From an uncultured Chitinophagales bacterium (GTDB lineage: Bacteria > Bacteroidota > Bacteroidia > Chitinophagales > Chitinophagaceae): 53,287 nucleotides of DNA. Below, in pieces: positions 36,160-45,432 of the stretch (positions are counted from its first letter, which is position 1; each line of letters opens with the position of its first letter). A program made the translations under genes and the position numbers. The stretch covers positions 1-53,287 of the forward strand of contig CAMPIQ010000008.1 of assembly GCA_946886475.1 (NCBI GenBank). Reading direction: 5' to 3'. Below the pieces are notes generated by a model. It worked only from the letters and a program-made list of their open reading frames with translations, was not told the origin of the DNA and searched no databases.

Positions 36160-38244
36160 ATGCAGTTTTATTGTGAAAGCCTGACGGAGCGGAAACGGAT
36201 CCTTACCAGAGAAGTAAAGGTTGGCGACCTGCTGCTTGGAAATTTTCATCCCATCAGGGTTCAGACCATGACCACTACCGATACAATGGATACCATTGGC
36301 ACGGTGGAACAAACCATCCGTTGTATTGAAGCGGGTGCGGAACTGGTGCGCATAACCGCACCGTCCAAAAAAGAAGCGGAGAATTTATTGAATATTAAAA
36401 ATGAATTAAATCGAAGGGGTTATCATACACCTCTTGTGGCGGATATTCATTTTACACCAAACGCTGCAGAGATTGCAGCCCGGATCATTGAAAAAGTAAG
36501 AGTAAATCCGGGTAATTATGTAGATAAGAAAAAATTTGAGCTGATTGAATATACGGATGTTGATTACCTCGAAGAAATTGAAAGGATCCGTGAGCGGTTT
36601 ACTCCACTGGTAAATATTTGTAAAGAATATGGAACGGCTATGCGTATCGGCACCAATCACGGTTCGCTCAGCGACAGGATCATGAGCCGGTATGGCGATA
36701 CGCCAATGGGAATGGTTGAAAGTGCCATGGAATTTTTACGCATTGCCCGAGATGAAAGCTATCACAATATTGTGCTTAGCATGAAAAGCAGTAATCCCCA
36801 GGTGATGGTGCAGGCTTACCGTTTGCTTGTGAAAACCATGTTCACTGAATTCGGGGAAGCCTATCCGCTGCACCTTGGCGTTACGGAAGCAGGCGATGGT
36901 GAAGATGGAAGGATCAAAAGTGCTATTGGCATTGGCACCCTGCTGGAAGATGGTCTTGGAGATACCATTCGCGTTTCTCTCACCGAAGATCCTGAACTGG
37001 AGATCCCGGTTTGCAAGGATATAGTAAAGCGGTACGAAATAAAACAAGCCGCAACGGACAACAGCGGATCCATTTCAAAAATACCTGCTGTTGACAGGCT
37101 TCCTTATTCCCCATTTGAATATAGAAGAAGGGAAAGTTTCCCGGTTGATAATATTGGTGGTGGCAAAGTGCCCATAGTAATTGCTGACCTGAGTAAACTG
37201 CAAACCATCACGCCCGGTGATCTGAAAAAAGTAGGTTATCATTATAACAAAACAACCGATAAGTGGAACATCAGTGATACTGCAGCTGATTATATTTTCA
37301 CAGGTCACCATGTGTTGGATTTTTCACTTCCCGGAACTCTGAAAGTGATTGTTTATCCGGCCACATGGAGTATGGTTGCTGACAAGTCAAAATATTTTCC
37401 GATCTATGATGATTCGGGTTATGTAAAATCAGAAAGTAAGGGACCGGTGAATTTTGTGATGGTAGACTGTTATCATGAAAACACTATCATCAATGATTAT
37501 AGTTTTCTTGAAAAGCTTTCTTCCGATCCTTCTGCGGTCATTTGCCTGAGCAGTCAGAATTCCCTGCCCTTTCATGCTGTGCGCCGGATTTTTATTGAAC
37601 TAATGAACAGGAATATCAAAAATCCTGTTGTGATCATTGTTGACAGCAACTGGAATACAGCCGGTGAACACCTTATTCATTTCGCAACGGAAGCCGGAGC
37701 CCTCCTGCTTGATGGAATGGGAGATGGAATTTGCCTGGGTATGACCAATGAAAGTTATCGGCTTCAGCAATCAGTTTATTCAGACAAAAACACACCAGCT
37801 GACAATGGCGGTAAGGCAAAGACGGATGGTTTTGGAACATCGGGAAGAAATTATTTACAAAACACTTCAGTTGAGGAATTTATAAATAACACCGCCTTCA
37901 GCATTCTGCAGGCTACCAGAACAAGAATTTCAAAAACAGAATATATCAGCTGTCCAAGTTGTGGCAGAACACTTTTTGATTTGCAGGAAACCACAGCAAA
38001 GATCCGTGCGGTAACCCATCACCTGAAAGGCGTAAAGATCGCCATCATGGGATGCATTGTAAATGGTCCGGGTGAAATGGCGGATGCAGATTTTGGTTAT
38101 GTAGGAAGCGGGCCTGGAAAGATCACCCTATATAAGGGGAAAGAAATTGTAAAGCGGAATGTGCCCAGCCAGGTTGCAGTTGAAGAATTGATAGGTCTTT
38201 TAAAAGAAAATGGGGTTTGGTTAGAGAAACCGGAAATGATATAG
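36160..38244 (+). CDS. ispG: 4-hydroxy-3-methylbut-2-enyl-diphosphate synthase, large form
   Basis: This 694-residue iron-sulfur enzyme of the MEP isoprenoid pathway makes HMBPP from methylerythritol cyclodiphosphate. The N-terminal TIM barrel includes VQTMTTTDTMDT, GAELVRITAPSKKEAENL and LVADIHFTPNAAEIAARIIEKVRVNPGNY. The C-terminal cluster domain has CPSCGRTLFD and GCIVNGPGEMADADFGYVGSG. Between them is an insert domain of about 290 residues, absent from the roughly 370-residue E. coli protein but known in plants and Bacteroidota. The start MQFYCESLTERKRILTREVK matches the expected N-terminus. Confidence 0.93.
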   Translation: MQFYCESLTERKRILTREVKVGDLLLGNFHPIRVQTMTTTDTMDTIGTVEQTIRCIEAGAELVRITAPSKKEAENLLNIKNELNRRGYHTPLVADIHFTPNAAEIAARIIEKVRVNPGNYVDKKKFELIEYTDVDYLEEIERIRERFTPLVNICKEYGTAMRIGTNHGSLSDRIMSRYGDTPMGMVESAMEFLRIARDESYHNIVLSMKSSNPQVMVQAYRLLVKTMFTEFGEAYPLHLGVTEAGDGEDGRIKSAIGIGTLLEDGLGDTIRVSLTEDPELEIPVCKDIVKRYEIKQAATDNSGSISKIPAVDRLPYSPFEYRRRESFPVDNIGGGKVPIVIADLSKLQTITPGDLKKVGYHYNKTTDKWNISDTAADYIFTGHHVLDFSLPGTLKVIVYPATWSMVADKSKYFPIYDDSGYVKSESKGPVNFVMVDCYHENTIINDYSFLEKLSSDPSAVICLSSQNSLPFHAVRRIFIELMNRNIKNPVVIIVDSNWNTAGEHLIHFATEAGALLLDGMGDGICLGMTNESYRLQQSVYSDKNTPADNGGKAKTDGFGTSGRNYLQNTSVEEFINNTAFSILQATRTRISKTEYISCPSCGRTLFDLQETTAKIRAVTHHLKGVKIAIMGCIVNGPGEMADADFGYVGSGPGKITLYKGKEIVKRNVPSQVAVEELIGLLKENGVWLEKPEMI

Positions 38245-38307
38245 TATCATTCTTAAGCAACAGCTAAAATGTTTCCATTATTAATTTAATGATGTTGGCC
38301 TTAGTCT

Positions 38308-38315
38308 TAGTTTTG
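38308..38315 (+). promoter_or_regulatory. -7 promoter box TAGTTTTG
   Basis: This is an exact TAnnTTTG match 11 nt before the start of the YhhN-family gene. It may give the downstream genes (YhhN, nadB) a promoter separate from ispG. Confidence 0.4.
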
Positions 38316-38326
38316 GCTTCACGAAT

Positions 38327-39010
38327 ATGAATAAATATTTCTGGCTGATCATTTCCTTTCTTGCCATCCTGGCAGACCTCATAGCCATTCAATGGAATGA
38401 ATCTTACCGCTATTTTACAAAACCCATGATCGTAACTTCTCTGATCCTTTATTTTTTTTTACGTACTTCAGGTACCGGTAACTTTTTAAGATACGTGGTG
38501 CTGGCAGCGCTTGTTTTTTCTTTGGGAGGAGATGTATTACTGATGTTTGAAGGATCCGGGTCTTTATTTTTTTTGCTTGGATTATCATCTTTCCTGATTG
38601 CCCATGTTTTTTATATTGTAGCATTCAATTATCTGCGCAAACAGTATAACATTCCTTTCCACCCTGTTTTATTATTGCCTGTAATTGTATACTATACTTC
38701 ACTGATTGTAATTCTGTATGGTGATTTAAACGAAATGCGCATACCCGTTATGATTTATGGATTGGTGATCAGTACCATGATGGTCCTGGCCCTGCATTTA
38801 AAAATAAGCAGGGTATTAATGATGGGCGCGTTGTTGTTTGTGATTTCAGATTCGGTTCTGGCCTTCAACAGGTTTTATAATCCCTGGGATGGTGCAGGTG
38901 TCTTGATTATGCTGACCTATGGCATGGCGCAGTTATTTCTTATTTACAGCCTCACCCGGTGTTTACTGGTTCCAGCCATATCCGGTAAGGTGGTAAAGCG
39001 TATGGATTAA
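38327..39010 (+). CDS. YhhN (TMEM86/lysoplasmalogenase-like) membrane protein
   Basis: This is a 227-residue protein with about seven or eight membrane helices. The overall pattern is that of the YhhN family, with conserved GGDVLLMFEGSGSLFFLLGLSSFLIAHVFYIVAF and ISDSVLAFNRFY. Animal relatives hydrolyse lysoplasmalogen ether lipids; the bacterial role is not established. Its stop lies 10 nt before nadB, so the two are probably co-transcribed. Confidence 0.82.
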   Translation: MNKYFWLIISFLAILADLIAIQWNESYRYFTKPMIVTSLILYFFLRTSGTGNFLRYVVLAALVFSLGGDVLLMFEGSGSLFFLLGLSSFLIAHVFYIVAFNYLRKQYNIPFHPVLLLPVIVYYTSLIVILYGDLNEMRIPVMIYGLVISTMMVLALHLKISRVLMMGALLFVISDSVLAFNRFYNPWDGAGVLIMLTYGMAQLFLIYSLTRCLLVPAISGKVVKRMD

Positions 39011-39020
39011 TAAATCAAAT

Positions 39021-40637
39021 ATGGAAGCAGGTAAATTTATTGAGACTGATTTTTTGGTAATAGGCTCGGGCATTGCAGGATTGACCTATGCTATCAAGGT
39101 TGCCCGGCATTGTCCGGACAAAAAGGTTACCATCATCACCAAGGCTTCTCCTGATGAAACCAATACCAAGTATGCACAGGGAGGTATTGCTGTGGTGAAC
39201 GACCTGGAAAATGACAGTTTTGAAAAACATATCGTAGATACACTGGTGGCCGGTGACGGACTTTGTAACAGGGAAATTGTAGAGATAGTGGTGAAAGAAG
39301 GCCCGGCAAGGGTTCAGGAAATTATTGACTGGGGTGCCAAATTCGACAAGGATGCAGAAGGCGATTATAAGCTTGGTAGGGAAGGCGGCCATTCCGAATT
39401 CCGTATTCTCCACCATAAGGATGTTACAGGAATGGAAATGGAAAGAACGCTCCTTGAGGCTATAAGGCGGGCGCCGAATATTGAACTGGTTCATCATTGT
39501 TTTGTAATTGATATCATTACACAACACCATCTTGGTTACCTGGTAACTAAATCAACACCGGATGTAAATTGCTATGGTGTTTATGTTTTGAATTCAAAAA
39601 GTAACCGCATTGAAAAGATCCTTTCCAAAGTAACCATGCTGGCTACGGGTGGTAACGGACAGGTTTACAGAACCACTACCAATCCTTACATTGCTACAGG
39701 CGATGGTGTTGCCATGGTATACCGCGCCAAAGGACGGATCGAAAATATGGAGTTCATCCAGTTTCATCCCACAGCATTATACGAAGCGGGAAAAAGAGGT
39801 CAGGCCTTTCTTATTACTGAAGCGGTAAGGGGTGATGGGGGCATACTCCGTAATGTGAATGGAGAAGCCTTCATGGAAAAATATGACCAAAGAAAAGACC
39901 TGGCTCCCCGTGATATTGTGGCCCGTGCCATTGACAGTGAAATGAAGATATCAGGTACAGAGCATGTTTACCTCGATTGCCGGCATATGGACCTGAAAAA
40001 ATTCATTGATCACTTCCCGAATATTTATGAAAAATGTTTATCTATTGGAATTGATGTGGCAAAGAATATGATTCCTGTTGCCCCTGCAGCCCATTATAGT
40101 TGCGGCGGAATAAAAACTGATGAATGGGGCAGGAGTTCTGTCAGGAATCTTTATGCCTGTGGTGAATGTGCAAGTACGGGTTTGCATGGAGCCAACCGGC
40201 TGGCCAGTAACTCCCTGCTCGAAGCCATGGTATTTGCACACCGGTGTTATGTAGATGCTGTAAACAAAATGGAAGACATGGAAGATCATCCGCCAATTCC
40301 TGACTGGAATGCAGAAGGAACTTCACAGCCTAAAGAAATGATCCTTATCACCCAAAGCTTTAAAGAACTTCAACAGGTAATGAGTGATTATGTAGGCATT
40401 GTAAGAAATAATGTGCGTTTGGAAAGAGCACTTAAGAGAATCGATCTCTTATACGAAGAAACGGAAGGTCTGTACCAGACCACAACAGTATCTCCCCATT
40501 TACTTGAGCTTCGCAATATGATCACAGTAGGCTATCTTATTGTGAAGGGTGCTGCATTCAGAAAGGAAAGCCGCGGTCTGCACTTCAACACCGACTATCC
40601 GGATCAATCTGCCCTGGTGCAGAATATCGTTTTGTAA
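39021..40637 (+). CDS. nadB: L-aspartate oxidase
   Basis: This 538-residue FAD enzyme oxidises L-aspartate to iminoaspartate, the first step of de novo NAD synthesis. The FAD-binding GSGIAGL is near residue 13. The active-site/flavin motifs are TNTKYAQGGIAVV, GREGGHSEFRILHHKD, HPTALYEAG and a C-terminal ACGECASTGLHGANRLASNSLLEAMVF. The succinate dehydrogenase flavoprotein is the main alternative, but length and context without Sdh genes favour NadB. nadA and nadC are not in the window. Confidence 0.93.
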   Translation: MEAGKFIETDFLVIGSGIAGLTYAIKVARHCPDKKVTIITKASPDETNTKYAQGGIAVVNDLENDSFEKHIVDTLVAGDGLCNREIVEIVVKEGPARVQEIIDWGAKFDKDAEGDYKLGREGGHSEFRILHHKDVTGMEMERTLLEAIRRAPNIELVHHCFVIDIITQHHLGYLVTKSTPDVNCYGVYVLNSKSNRIEKILSKVTMLATGGNGQVYRTTTNPYIATGDGVAMVYRAKGRIENMEFIQFHPTALYEAGKRGQAFLITEAVRGDGGILRNVNGEAFMEKYDQRKDLAPRDIVARAIDSEMKISGTEHVYLDCRHMDLKKFIDHFPNIYEKCLSIGIDVAKNMIPVAPAAHYSCGGIKTDEWGRSSVRNLYACGECASTGLHGANRLASNSLLEAMVFAHRCYVDAVNKMEDMEDHPPIPDWNAEGTSQPKEMILITQSFKELQQVMSDYVGIVRNNVRLERALKRIDLLYEETEGLYQTTTVSPHLLELRNMITVGYLIVKGAAFRKESRGLHFNTDYPDQSALVQNIVL

Positions 40638-40646
40638 CAGGTAGGC

Positions 40647-40654
40647 TATCTTTG
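40647..40654 (+). promoter_or_regulatory. -7 promoter box TATCTTTG
   Basis: This is an exact TAnnTTTG match 8 nt before the first acyltransferase start. It suggests that gene begins its own transcript. Confidence 0.45.
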
Positions 40655-40662
40655 CGCAGTTT

Positions 40663-41577
40663 ATGTACCATATAGTATTTGGCTTTCTTTATCTTATTTC
40701 ACTGATGCCTTTGAAAGTTCTGTACCTGCTTTCCGATCTGGGCTTTTTTATCCTATACCATGTTGCAGGCTATAGAAAGAAAATTGTGTTTGAAAATCTT
40801 TCTTATGCATTTCCATCGATGGATCAAAAGCAAAAAACTAAGATCGCAGCCAGGTTTTACCGCAATTTCACGGACAACTGGATCGAGACCGTAAAACTGA
40901 TCTCCATAAGTAAAGCATCGCTGAATAAGCGGATCACAGCAGATTTTGAGATTTTTCACCGTTTGTATGAAGGCGGGAAGGCCGCTCAGTTAAACCTGGG
41001 TCATTTTTTTAACTGGGAGATCATGACGCTTCATTGCGGCATCAATCAGCCTTATCCTTTTTTAACCGTCTACTATCCCCAAAGTAATCAGGTAATGGAT
41101 AAACTGATGAAATATATCAGAAGCCGCTGGGGAAATCCTTTATTGGCCTCAACTAATATGGCCAGGGGCATCATCCCCTGGCGCAAGAAACAATATGTAG
41201 TGGCATTGGGTGCGGACCAAAGCACACCATATGTTGACAATGCTTACTGGCTTTACTTTCTCAACAGGCCCGCTGCTTTTGTAAAAGGACCGGAAAAATT
41301 TGCAAGAGGACATAATATACCGGTGGTAATGATGACCACTACCAAACCTAAACGGGGTCACTATCATTATCAATATTTTTTACTTGCAGATGATCCTAAA
41401 TCATTGCCTGATGGAGAGCTGATCCGACGGTATGTAAAACACCTGGAAGAAAATATCAGGATCCAGCCTGAAATTTATTTATGGAGTCACAGGAGGTGGA
41501 AACATAACTGGACGGGCGAATACAAGGACCTCTGGGTTGATGAGGTCCCGGTGCCCGGATCCAATACAGCAGTATAA
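40663..41577 (+). CDS. LpxL/HtrB-like lysophospholipid acyltransferase, copy 1
   Basis: This 304-residue inner-membrane protein of the lipid A acyltransferase type has an N-terminal hydrophobic helix and then the HX4E motif with His114 and Glu119 (GHFFNWE). It ends with YLWSHRRWKHNW, a family hallmark. LpxL enzymes add a secondary acyl chain to lipid A; Bacteroidota versions may use other acceptors such as ornithine or glycine lipids. It is one of two tandem homologues, the second starting 98 nt after this stop. Confidence 0.85.
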   Translation: MYHIVFGFLYLISLMPLKVLYLLSDLGFFILYHVAGYRKKIVFENLSYAFPSMDQKQKTKIAARFYRNFTDNWIETVKLISISKASLNKRITADFEIFHRLYEGGKAAQLNLGHFFNWEIMTLHCGINQPYPFLTVYYPQSNQVMDKLMKYIRSRWGNPLLASTNMARGIIPWRKKQYVVALGADQSTPYVDNAYWLYFLNRPAAFVKGPEKFARGHNIPVVMMTTTKPKRGHYHYQYFLLADDPKSLPDGELIRRYVKHLEENIRIQPEIYLWSHRRWKHNWTGEYKDLWVDEVPVPGSNTAV

Positions 41578-41674
41578 AAAATACGTTCCCAGGACGCTTA
41601 GTGATTTCTGTGTTCTTCACTGTTACGATGTGTAATCCCACCATGTAATTGATGTATTTTAGTAATACCAATAC

Positions 41675-42610
41675 ATGTACCGCTTAACCTATTCCATATT
41701 TTATATTTTATCATTATTGCCGTTTTGGGTATTACACCTGATCAGCGATGCATTTTACCTTATAGTATATCATCTGGTTGGATACCGGAAAAAAGTGGTA
41801 ATGAATAACCTGGCCATTGCTTTTCCGCTAAAAACGGAAAAGGAAAGGGATAAAATCGCCAGGCAATTTTATCATAACCTGATCGATACTTTTATTGAGT
41901 CAACAAAAATGGTGTCAATATCCCGAGCGGTCCTGCATAAAAGGATCACGGCAAATTACGAAGTGATCAACGACCTGTATGCAAGCGGCAAAAATGTACA
42001 ACTCCATTCAGGTCATTTTTTTAACTGGGAATTTGCCAATGCGGCCCTGGGAGATAAACTAACCTATCCTTTTGTAGGCGTATATATGCCCATCAGCAAT
42101 AAAGTGTTCAATAAACTTTTTTATAAGATGCGGTCAAGGTTCGGGACAAAACTGATCGCATCAAACAATTTTAGAAATGGTTTTAGTGAATTTAAGGATA
42201 AGCAATATTGTCTGGCACTGGTTGGCGATCAGAACCCTGGTGATCTCAGTAAAGCTTTCTGGATAGATTTTTTTGGAAGAAAAACGCCGTTTATTAAAGG
42301 GTTGGAACTGGGAGCAAAAACAAATAATACTGCAGTTGTATTTTGTCATTTCTTCCCGGTAAAGAGGGGCTATTACCGGGCAGAACTTAAATTGTTAACA
42401 AAGGAAGCCGCATCTATGCGCGATGGTGAGATCACTATGCATTTCGTCCGTTTTATGGAAGAAAGCATACGCAAAAGCCCGGCAAATTATTTATGGAGCC
42501 ACAGAAGGTGGAAACACCAGTTCAGAGATGAATTCCATGAGCAGGTTATAGATAATATACCTGACAGCGAAAAGATCAATGATCCTTATTTGAAAAGCAT
42601 TAAATCTTAA
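41675..42610 (+). CDS. LpxL/HtrB-like lysophospholipid acyltransferase, copy 2
   Basis: This 311-residue homologue of the preceding gene has HX4E at exactly the same positions (His114, Glu119 in GHFFNWE) and a YLWSHRRWKHQF end. Sequence divergence from copy 1 is large outside the shared blocks (for example ITANYEVINDLYASGKNVQLHSGH versus ITADFEIFHRLYEGGKAAQLNLGH). They are old duplicates and may add different acyl chains or act on different acceptors. It is convergent with the persulfide dioxygenase gene. Confidence 0.85.
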   Translation: MYRLTYSIFYILSLLPFWVLHLISDAFYLIVYHLVGYRKKVVMNNLAIAFPLKTEKERDKIARQFYHNLIDTFIESTKMVSISRAVLHKRITANYEVINDLYASGKNVQLHSGHFFNWEFANAALGDKLTYPFVGVYMPISNKVFNKLFYKMRSRFGTKLIASNNFRNGFSEFKDKQYCLALVGDQNPGDLSKAFWIDFFGRKTPFIKGLELGAKTNNTAVVFCHFFPVKRGYYRAELKLLTKEAASMRDGEITMHFVRFMEESIRKSPANYLWSHRRWKHQFRDEFHEQVIDNIPDSEKINDPYLKSIKS

Positions 42611-42642
42611 GGTAATGCCCACCGTTATCAGGAGGCCCTTGA

Positions 42643-44052
42643 TTAATTCAGCACTGATTTCTCTTTCTCAATGGAGATCCTGCTTTGCTCTTTGATCCTG
42701 GCCCAGCCACCAAGAACATTCCTGAGATTGTGAATTCCCTGACGTTTTAATAAAGACGCTGCAATTACACTCCGGTAACCACCTGCACAATGAACATAGA
42801 TATTCTGGTCTTCTTCTAATTCAGCGAGATGAATCGGGTCTGTCATTTCGTCCAAAGGAAGACTCATGGCATTTTTTACATGTCCGTCTGCAAATTCTGC
42901 GGGTTTTCTCACATCAACCACAACTATTTTTTCATCAAACGGAAGATCCATAGCTAATTCATCTGCCTCCACATCAATGATCATATCAATTTCCTCACCT
43001 GCAGATTTCCATGATTCAAATCCACCCTTTACATATCCTTTTACTTTATTAAAACCAACCCTGGCAAGTCTAACAATAGCTTCTTTTTCTTTACCTTCTT
43101 CAGTTACAAGAAGCATATCCTCATTAAATGACAATAAACTACCTGCCCATTCCGCAAACCTTCCTTCCAGCCCAATAAAAATGGAACCTGGAATAAAGCC
43201 CTGGGTAAAAACATTTGCCGGACGTGTGTCTACAACAATCACTTCATTTTTCAACGCTTTTTTTAGTTCTTCAATACCCACTGGCTTTAATCCCTGCTCC
43301 AGTAAATGATTCAGGCTTTCATAACCTTCTTTATTGATCTGCGCGTTGATAGGAAAATATTGCGGAGGCGCAGCAAGTCCGTCTGTTACAGATTTAATAA
43401 AAATATCTTTTGACTGTGCCTGCAGGGCATAATTGCTTTGTTTTTCCTCTCCAATGGTACTGTAAGTATTGGGACCGAGGTTCTTTCCGCATGCACTTCC
43501 AGGTCCGTGTGCCGGGTAAACGATCACATGATCGGCCAGGGGCATAATTTTGTTATGAAGGCTTTCATACATCATGCCGGCAAGATCCTCCATGGTAAGA
43601 TCAGCTCCTTTTTGTGCGAGGTCGGGGCGGCCAACATCACCAACAAAAAGCGTATCTCCTGTAAAAACGCAATGGTCCTTACCATTTTCATCTTTCAGAA
43701 GGTAACAGGTAGATTCCAGTGTATGTCCCGGTGTGTGCAGTACTTCAATAGTTACATCACCGATGTTGAACGATTCTCCATCATGGGCTACGTGAACATC
43801 GAATTTGGTTTCTGTACCCGGCCCGTATATGATGGTGGCGCCGGTGGCATTCGACAGATCAATGTGTCCGCTTACAAAGTCAGCGTGGAAATGCGTTTCG
43901 AAAATATATTTGATCCTGCTTTTTCTTTCTGAAGCCAGTTGAAGATAGGCGTCGATATCCCTGAGGGGGTCTACTATGGCAGCCTCACCATTGCTTTCAA
44001 TATAATATGCTGCTTCACTGATGCATCCTGTATATAATTGCTTAATAAACAT
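42643..44052 (-). CDS. persulfide dioxygenase-like metallo-beta-lactamase fused to two rhodanese domains
   Basis: This 469-residue protein is made of three parts. The first ~250 residues are a metallo-beta-lactamase domain of ETHE1/persulfide-dioxygenase type: THFHADFVSGH binds iron, with HTPGHTLEST, FTGDTLFVGDVGRPDL and YPAHGPGS. Two rhodanese domains follow. The first (VIVVDTRPANVFTQG) has no Cys at the active loop; the second has the sulfur-carrying Cys in YVHCAGGYRS. The protein probably oxidises glutathione or protein persulfides and exchanges sulfur. An ArsR regulator gene is 67 nt upstream on the same strand. Confidence 0.87.
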   Translation of the reverse strand: MFIKQLYTGCISEAAYYIESNGEAAIVDPLRDIDAYLQLASERKSRIKYIFETHFHADFVSGHIDLSNATGATIIYGPGTETKFDVHVAHDGESFNIGDVTIEVLHTPGHTLESTCYLLKDENGKDHCVFTGDTLFVGDVGRPDLAQKGADLTMEDLAGMMYESLHNKIMPLADHVIVYPAHGPGSACGKNLGPNTYSTIGEEKQSNYALQAQSKDIFIKSVTDGLAAPPQYFPINAQINKEGYESLNHLLEQGLKPVGIEELKKALKNEVIVVDTRPANVFTQGFIPGSIFIGLEGRFAEWAGSLLSFNEDMLLVTEEGKEKEAIVRLARVGFNKVKGYVKGGFESWKSAGEEIDMIIDVEADELAMDLPFDEKIVVVDVRKPAEFADGHVKNAMSLPLDEMTDPIHLAELEEDQNIYVHCAGGYRSVIAASLLKRQGIHNLRNVLGGWARIKEQSRISIEKEKSVLN

Positions 44053-44068
44053 ACAAATCCTTTAGCTG

Positions 44069-44076
44069 CAAAAATA
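44069..44076 (-). promoter_or_regulatory. -7 promoter box TATTTTTG (minus strand)
   Basis: This is an exact TAnnTTTG match on the minus strand (CAAAAATA on plus), 16 nt upstream of the persulfide dioxygenase start, so this gene may have a promoter in addition to the arsR one. Confidence 0.35.
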
Positions 44077-44119
44077 AACTATTGCGGCCAGTGAATTGGC
44101 AGTATGAACAATCTCAGGA

Positions 44120-44452
44120 TTATTTTAGCAAGTCGTGAACGATATTATGAACCTGATCAAGGCGGTCATAATTCACGGAGTAATAAATAAACTTGCCATC
44201 GCGTAATGTATTTACATATCCCGCTTTGCGTAAAATTGCCAGGTGCTGCGAAGCAACTGATTGTTCCAGGCGCAGCTTAACGTAGATCTCAGTAACGGTC
44301 ATTTTACCATTCTGATGGATCAATTTCAGGATCTGCTGACGAAGCTTATGATTGATGGCTCTTAAGATAAGCGCAGCCTTCTTAAGTTGGATCACATCTA
44401 TCCTCAACTCTGTGGAGGCAGATACGGTAGGTTCTAATAGTTCGTTTGTCAT
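44120..44452 (-). CDS. ArsR/SmtB-family transcriptional regulator
   Basis: This 110-residue winged-helix dimer has the core MTVTEIYVKLRLEQSVASQHLAILRKAGYVNTLRDGKFIYYSVN, the DNA-reading helix and wing of ArsR proteins. There are no Cys residues at all, so neither the ELCVCDL metal site nor the two-Cys persulfide sensor of SqrR/BigR is present. It lies upstream of the persulfide dioxygenase gene and probably regulates it and itself, but the signal is unknown. Confidence 0.9.
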   Translation of the reverse strand: MTNELLEPTVSASTELRIDVIQLKKAALILRAINHKLRQQILKLIHQNGKMTVTEIYVKLRLEQSVASQHLAILRKAGYVNTLRDGKFIYYSVNYDRLDQVHNIVHDLLK

Positions 44453-44472
44453 AGATATATCCTCTTGAGGTA

Positions 44473-44503
44473 CAAATTTATAATTTGATAACGCTATTGC
44501 AAA
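44473..44503 (-). promoter_or_regulatory. textbook Bacteroidota promoter with a spacer inverted repeat
   Basis: On the minus strand TTTG (44503-44500), exactly 19 nt, then TAAATTTG (44480-44473). This matches the -33/-7 consensus of Bacteroidota. An inverted ATTTG/CAAAT repeat (44483-44487 and 44500-44504) spans the spacer and could be the ArsR operator, so binding would block the promoter. Confidence 0.65.
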
Positions 44504-44531
44504 TCAAAATGGTATAAATACATGAATTTTA

Positions 44532-45200
44532 CTAGGAATCTTTAACTACTGAGTAGAAATCCTTACCATAAAAGGGCTCAACGTAGGCTAAATCAGCCAG
44601 TTTTCCCTGTTTCAACATTAAGAAAGATAATTGGGATAAATGGGTGGCATCTGTTACCACCTCCCTGAAAATGGCTTTTGGATGCTGGATGAGCGGTTTA
44701 AATTTGATACTTCCATTGCCGAAAAAACAAATATTATTCAGATTTAAGAGGTCTGAAAAGCTGGCTCCGTCCAGTATCAGGTTGGTAGAGGGCATCTTTT
44801 CATTCAATTCATGATCAAACACGCCGGTAAATACTTCCATTCTCCTTGCATCGATCATAGGACAAAGCCATTCATCTTCCTGTTGCCTGGCTGAAATAGC
44901 CATTTGCATTAGAGTATTCACGGTGATCAGTGGAATGCCCAGACTGTAACATAATCCTTTTGCTGTGGCCATTCCTACCCTTAAGCCGGTATAGGAACCG
45001 GGTCCTGCACTTACAGCCACGGCTTCAAGCTGGATGAATTCTTTTTGATTGTCCTCTAGTAAACCCCTGATGGCAACGTGCAGCCAGGAAGAACTGTCTT
45101 TCGGTGAAGGATTGATACGGGAACCCAGTACAGCACCATTCCGGGACAGACAAATTGATGATGTTTCTACAGCCGTGTCAATATTCAAAATTAAACTCAC
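44532..45200 (-). CDS. tsaB: tRNA threonylcarbamoyladenosine biosynthesis protein TsaB
   Basis: This 222-residue protein of the Kae1/TsaD fold has NIDTAVETSSICLSRNG at the N-terminus and SAGPGSYTGLRVGMATAKGLCYSLGIPL, typical TsaB motifs. TsaB is the partner that supports TsaD in adding the t6A modification to ANN-decoding tRNAs. The start codon is GTG (45200), giving SLILNIDTA as expected. It stands alone, upstream of the arsR/persulfide group on the same strand but with its own 5' region. Confidence 0.9.
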   Translation of the reverse strand: MSLILNIDTAVETSSICLSRNGAVLGSRINPSPKDSSSWLHVAIRGLLEDNQKEFIQLEAVAVSAGPGSYTGLRVGMATAKGLCYSLGIPLITVNTLMQMAISARQQEDEWLCPMIDARRMEVFTGVFDHELNEKMPSTNLILDGASFSDLLNLNNICFFGNGSIKFKPLIQHPKAIFREVVTDATHLSQLSFLMLKQGKLADLAYVEPFYGKDFYSVVKDS

Positions 45201-45432
45201 GCCGCAAGTTACTGTTTAATAAAATCTCTATCATTCTTCCCGGAAAAGCTTAAGGGTGTGCTTTCAGAAATGGGTCTGCAACTAAGAAAATCAGAAATGG
45301 GATGCAGCAGGAAAGAAGTAAATGAAACAATGCCAATCAAAATAATTCAATAGGTATTATCAACGAATAATTCAATTCCTGGTGCCCAATTATATATGCT
45401 CCCAGCATGTTATTTTATTTGCCGGAGAAAGC

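Noticed and set aside
45201..45432. direct repeats CAGAAATGGG and AATAATTCAAT in the gap after tsaB
   Set aside because: Two copies of short words each, no wider structure; likely chance.
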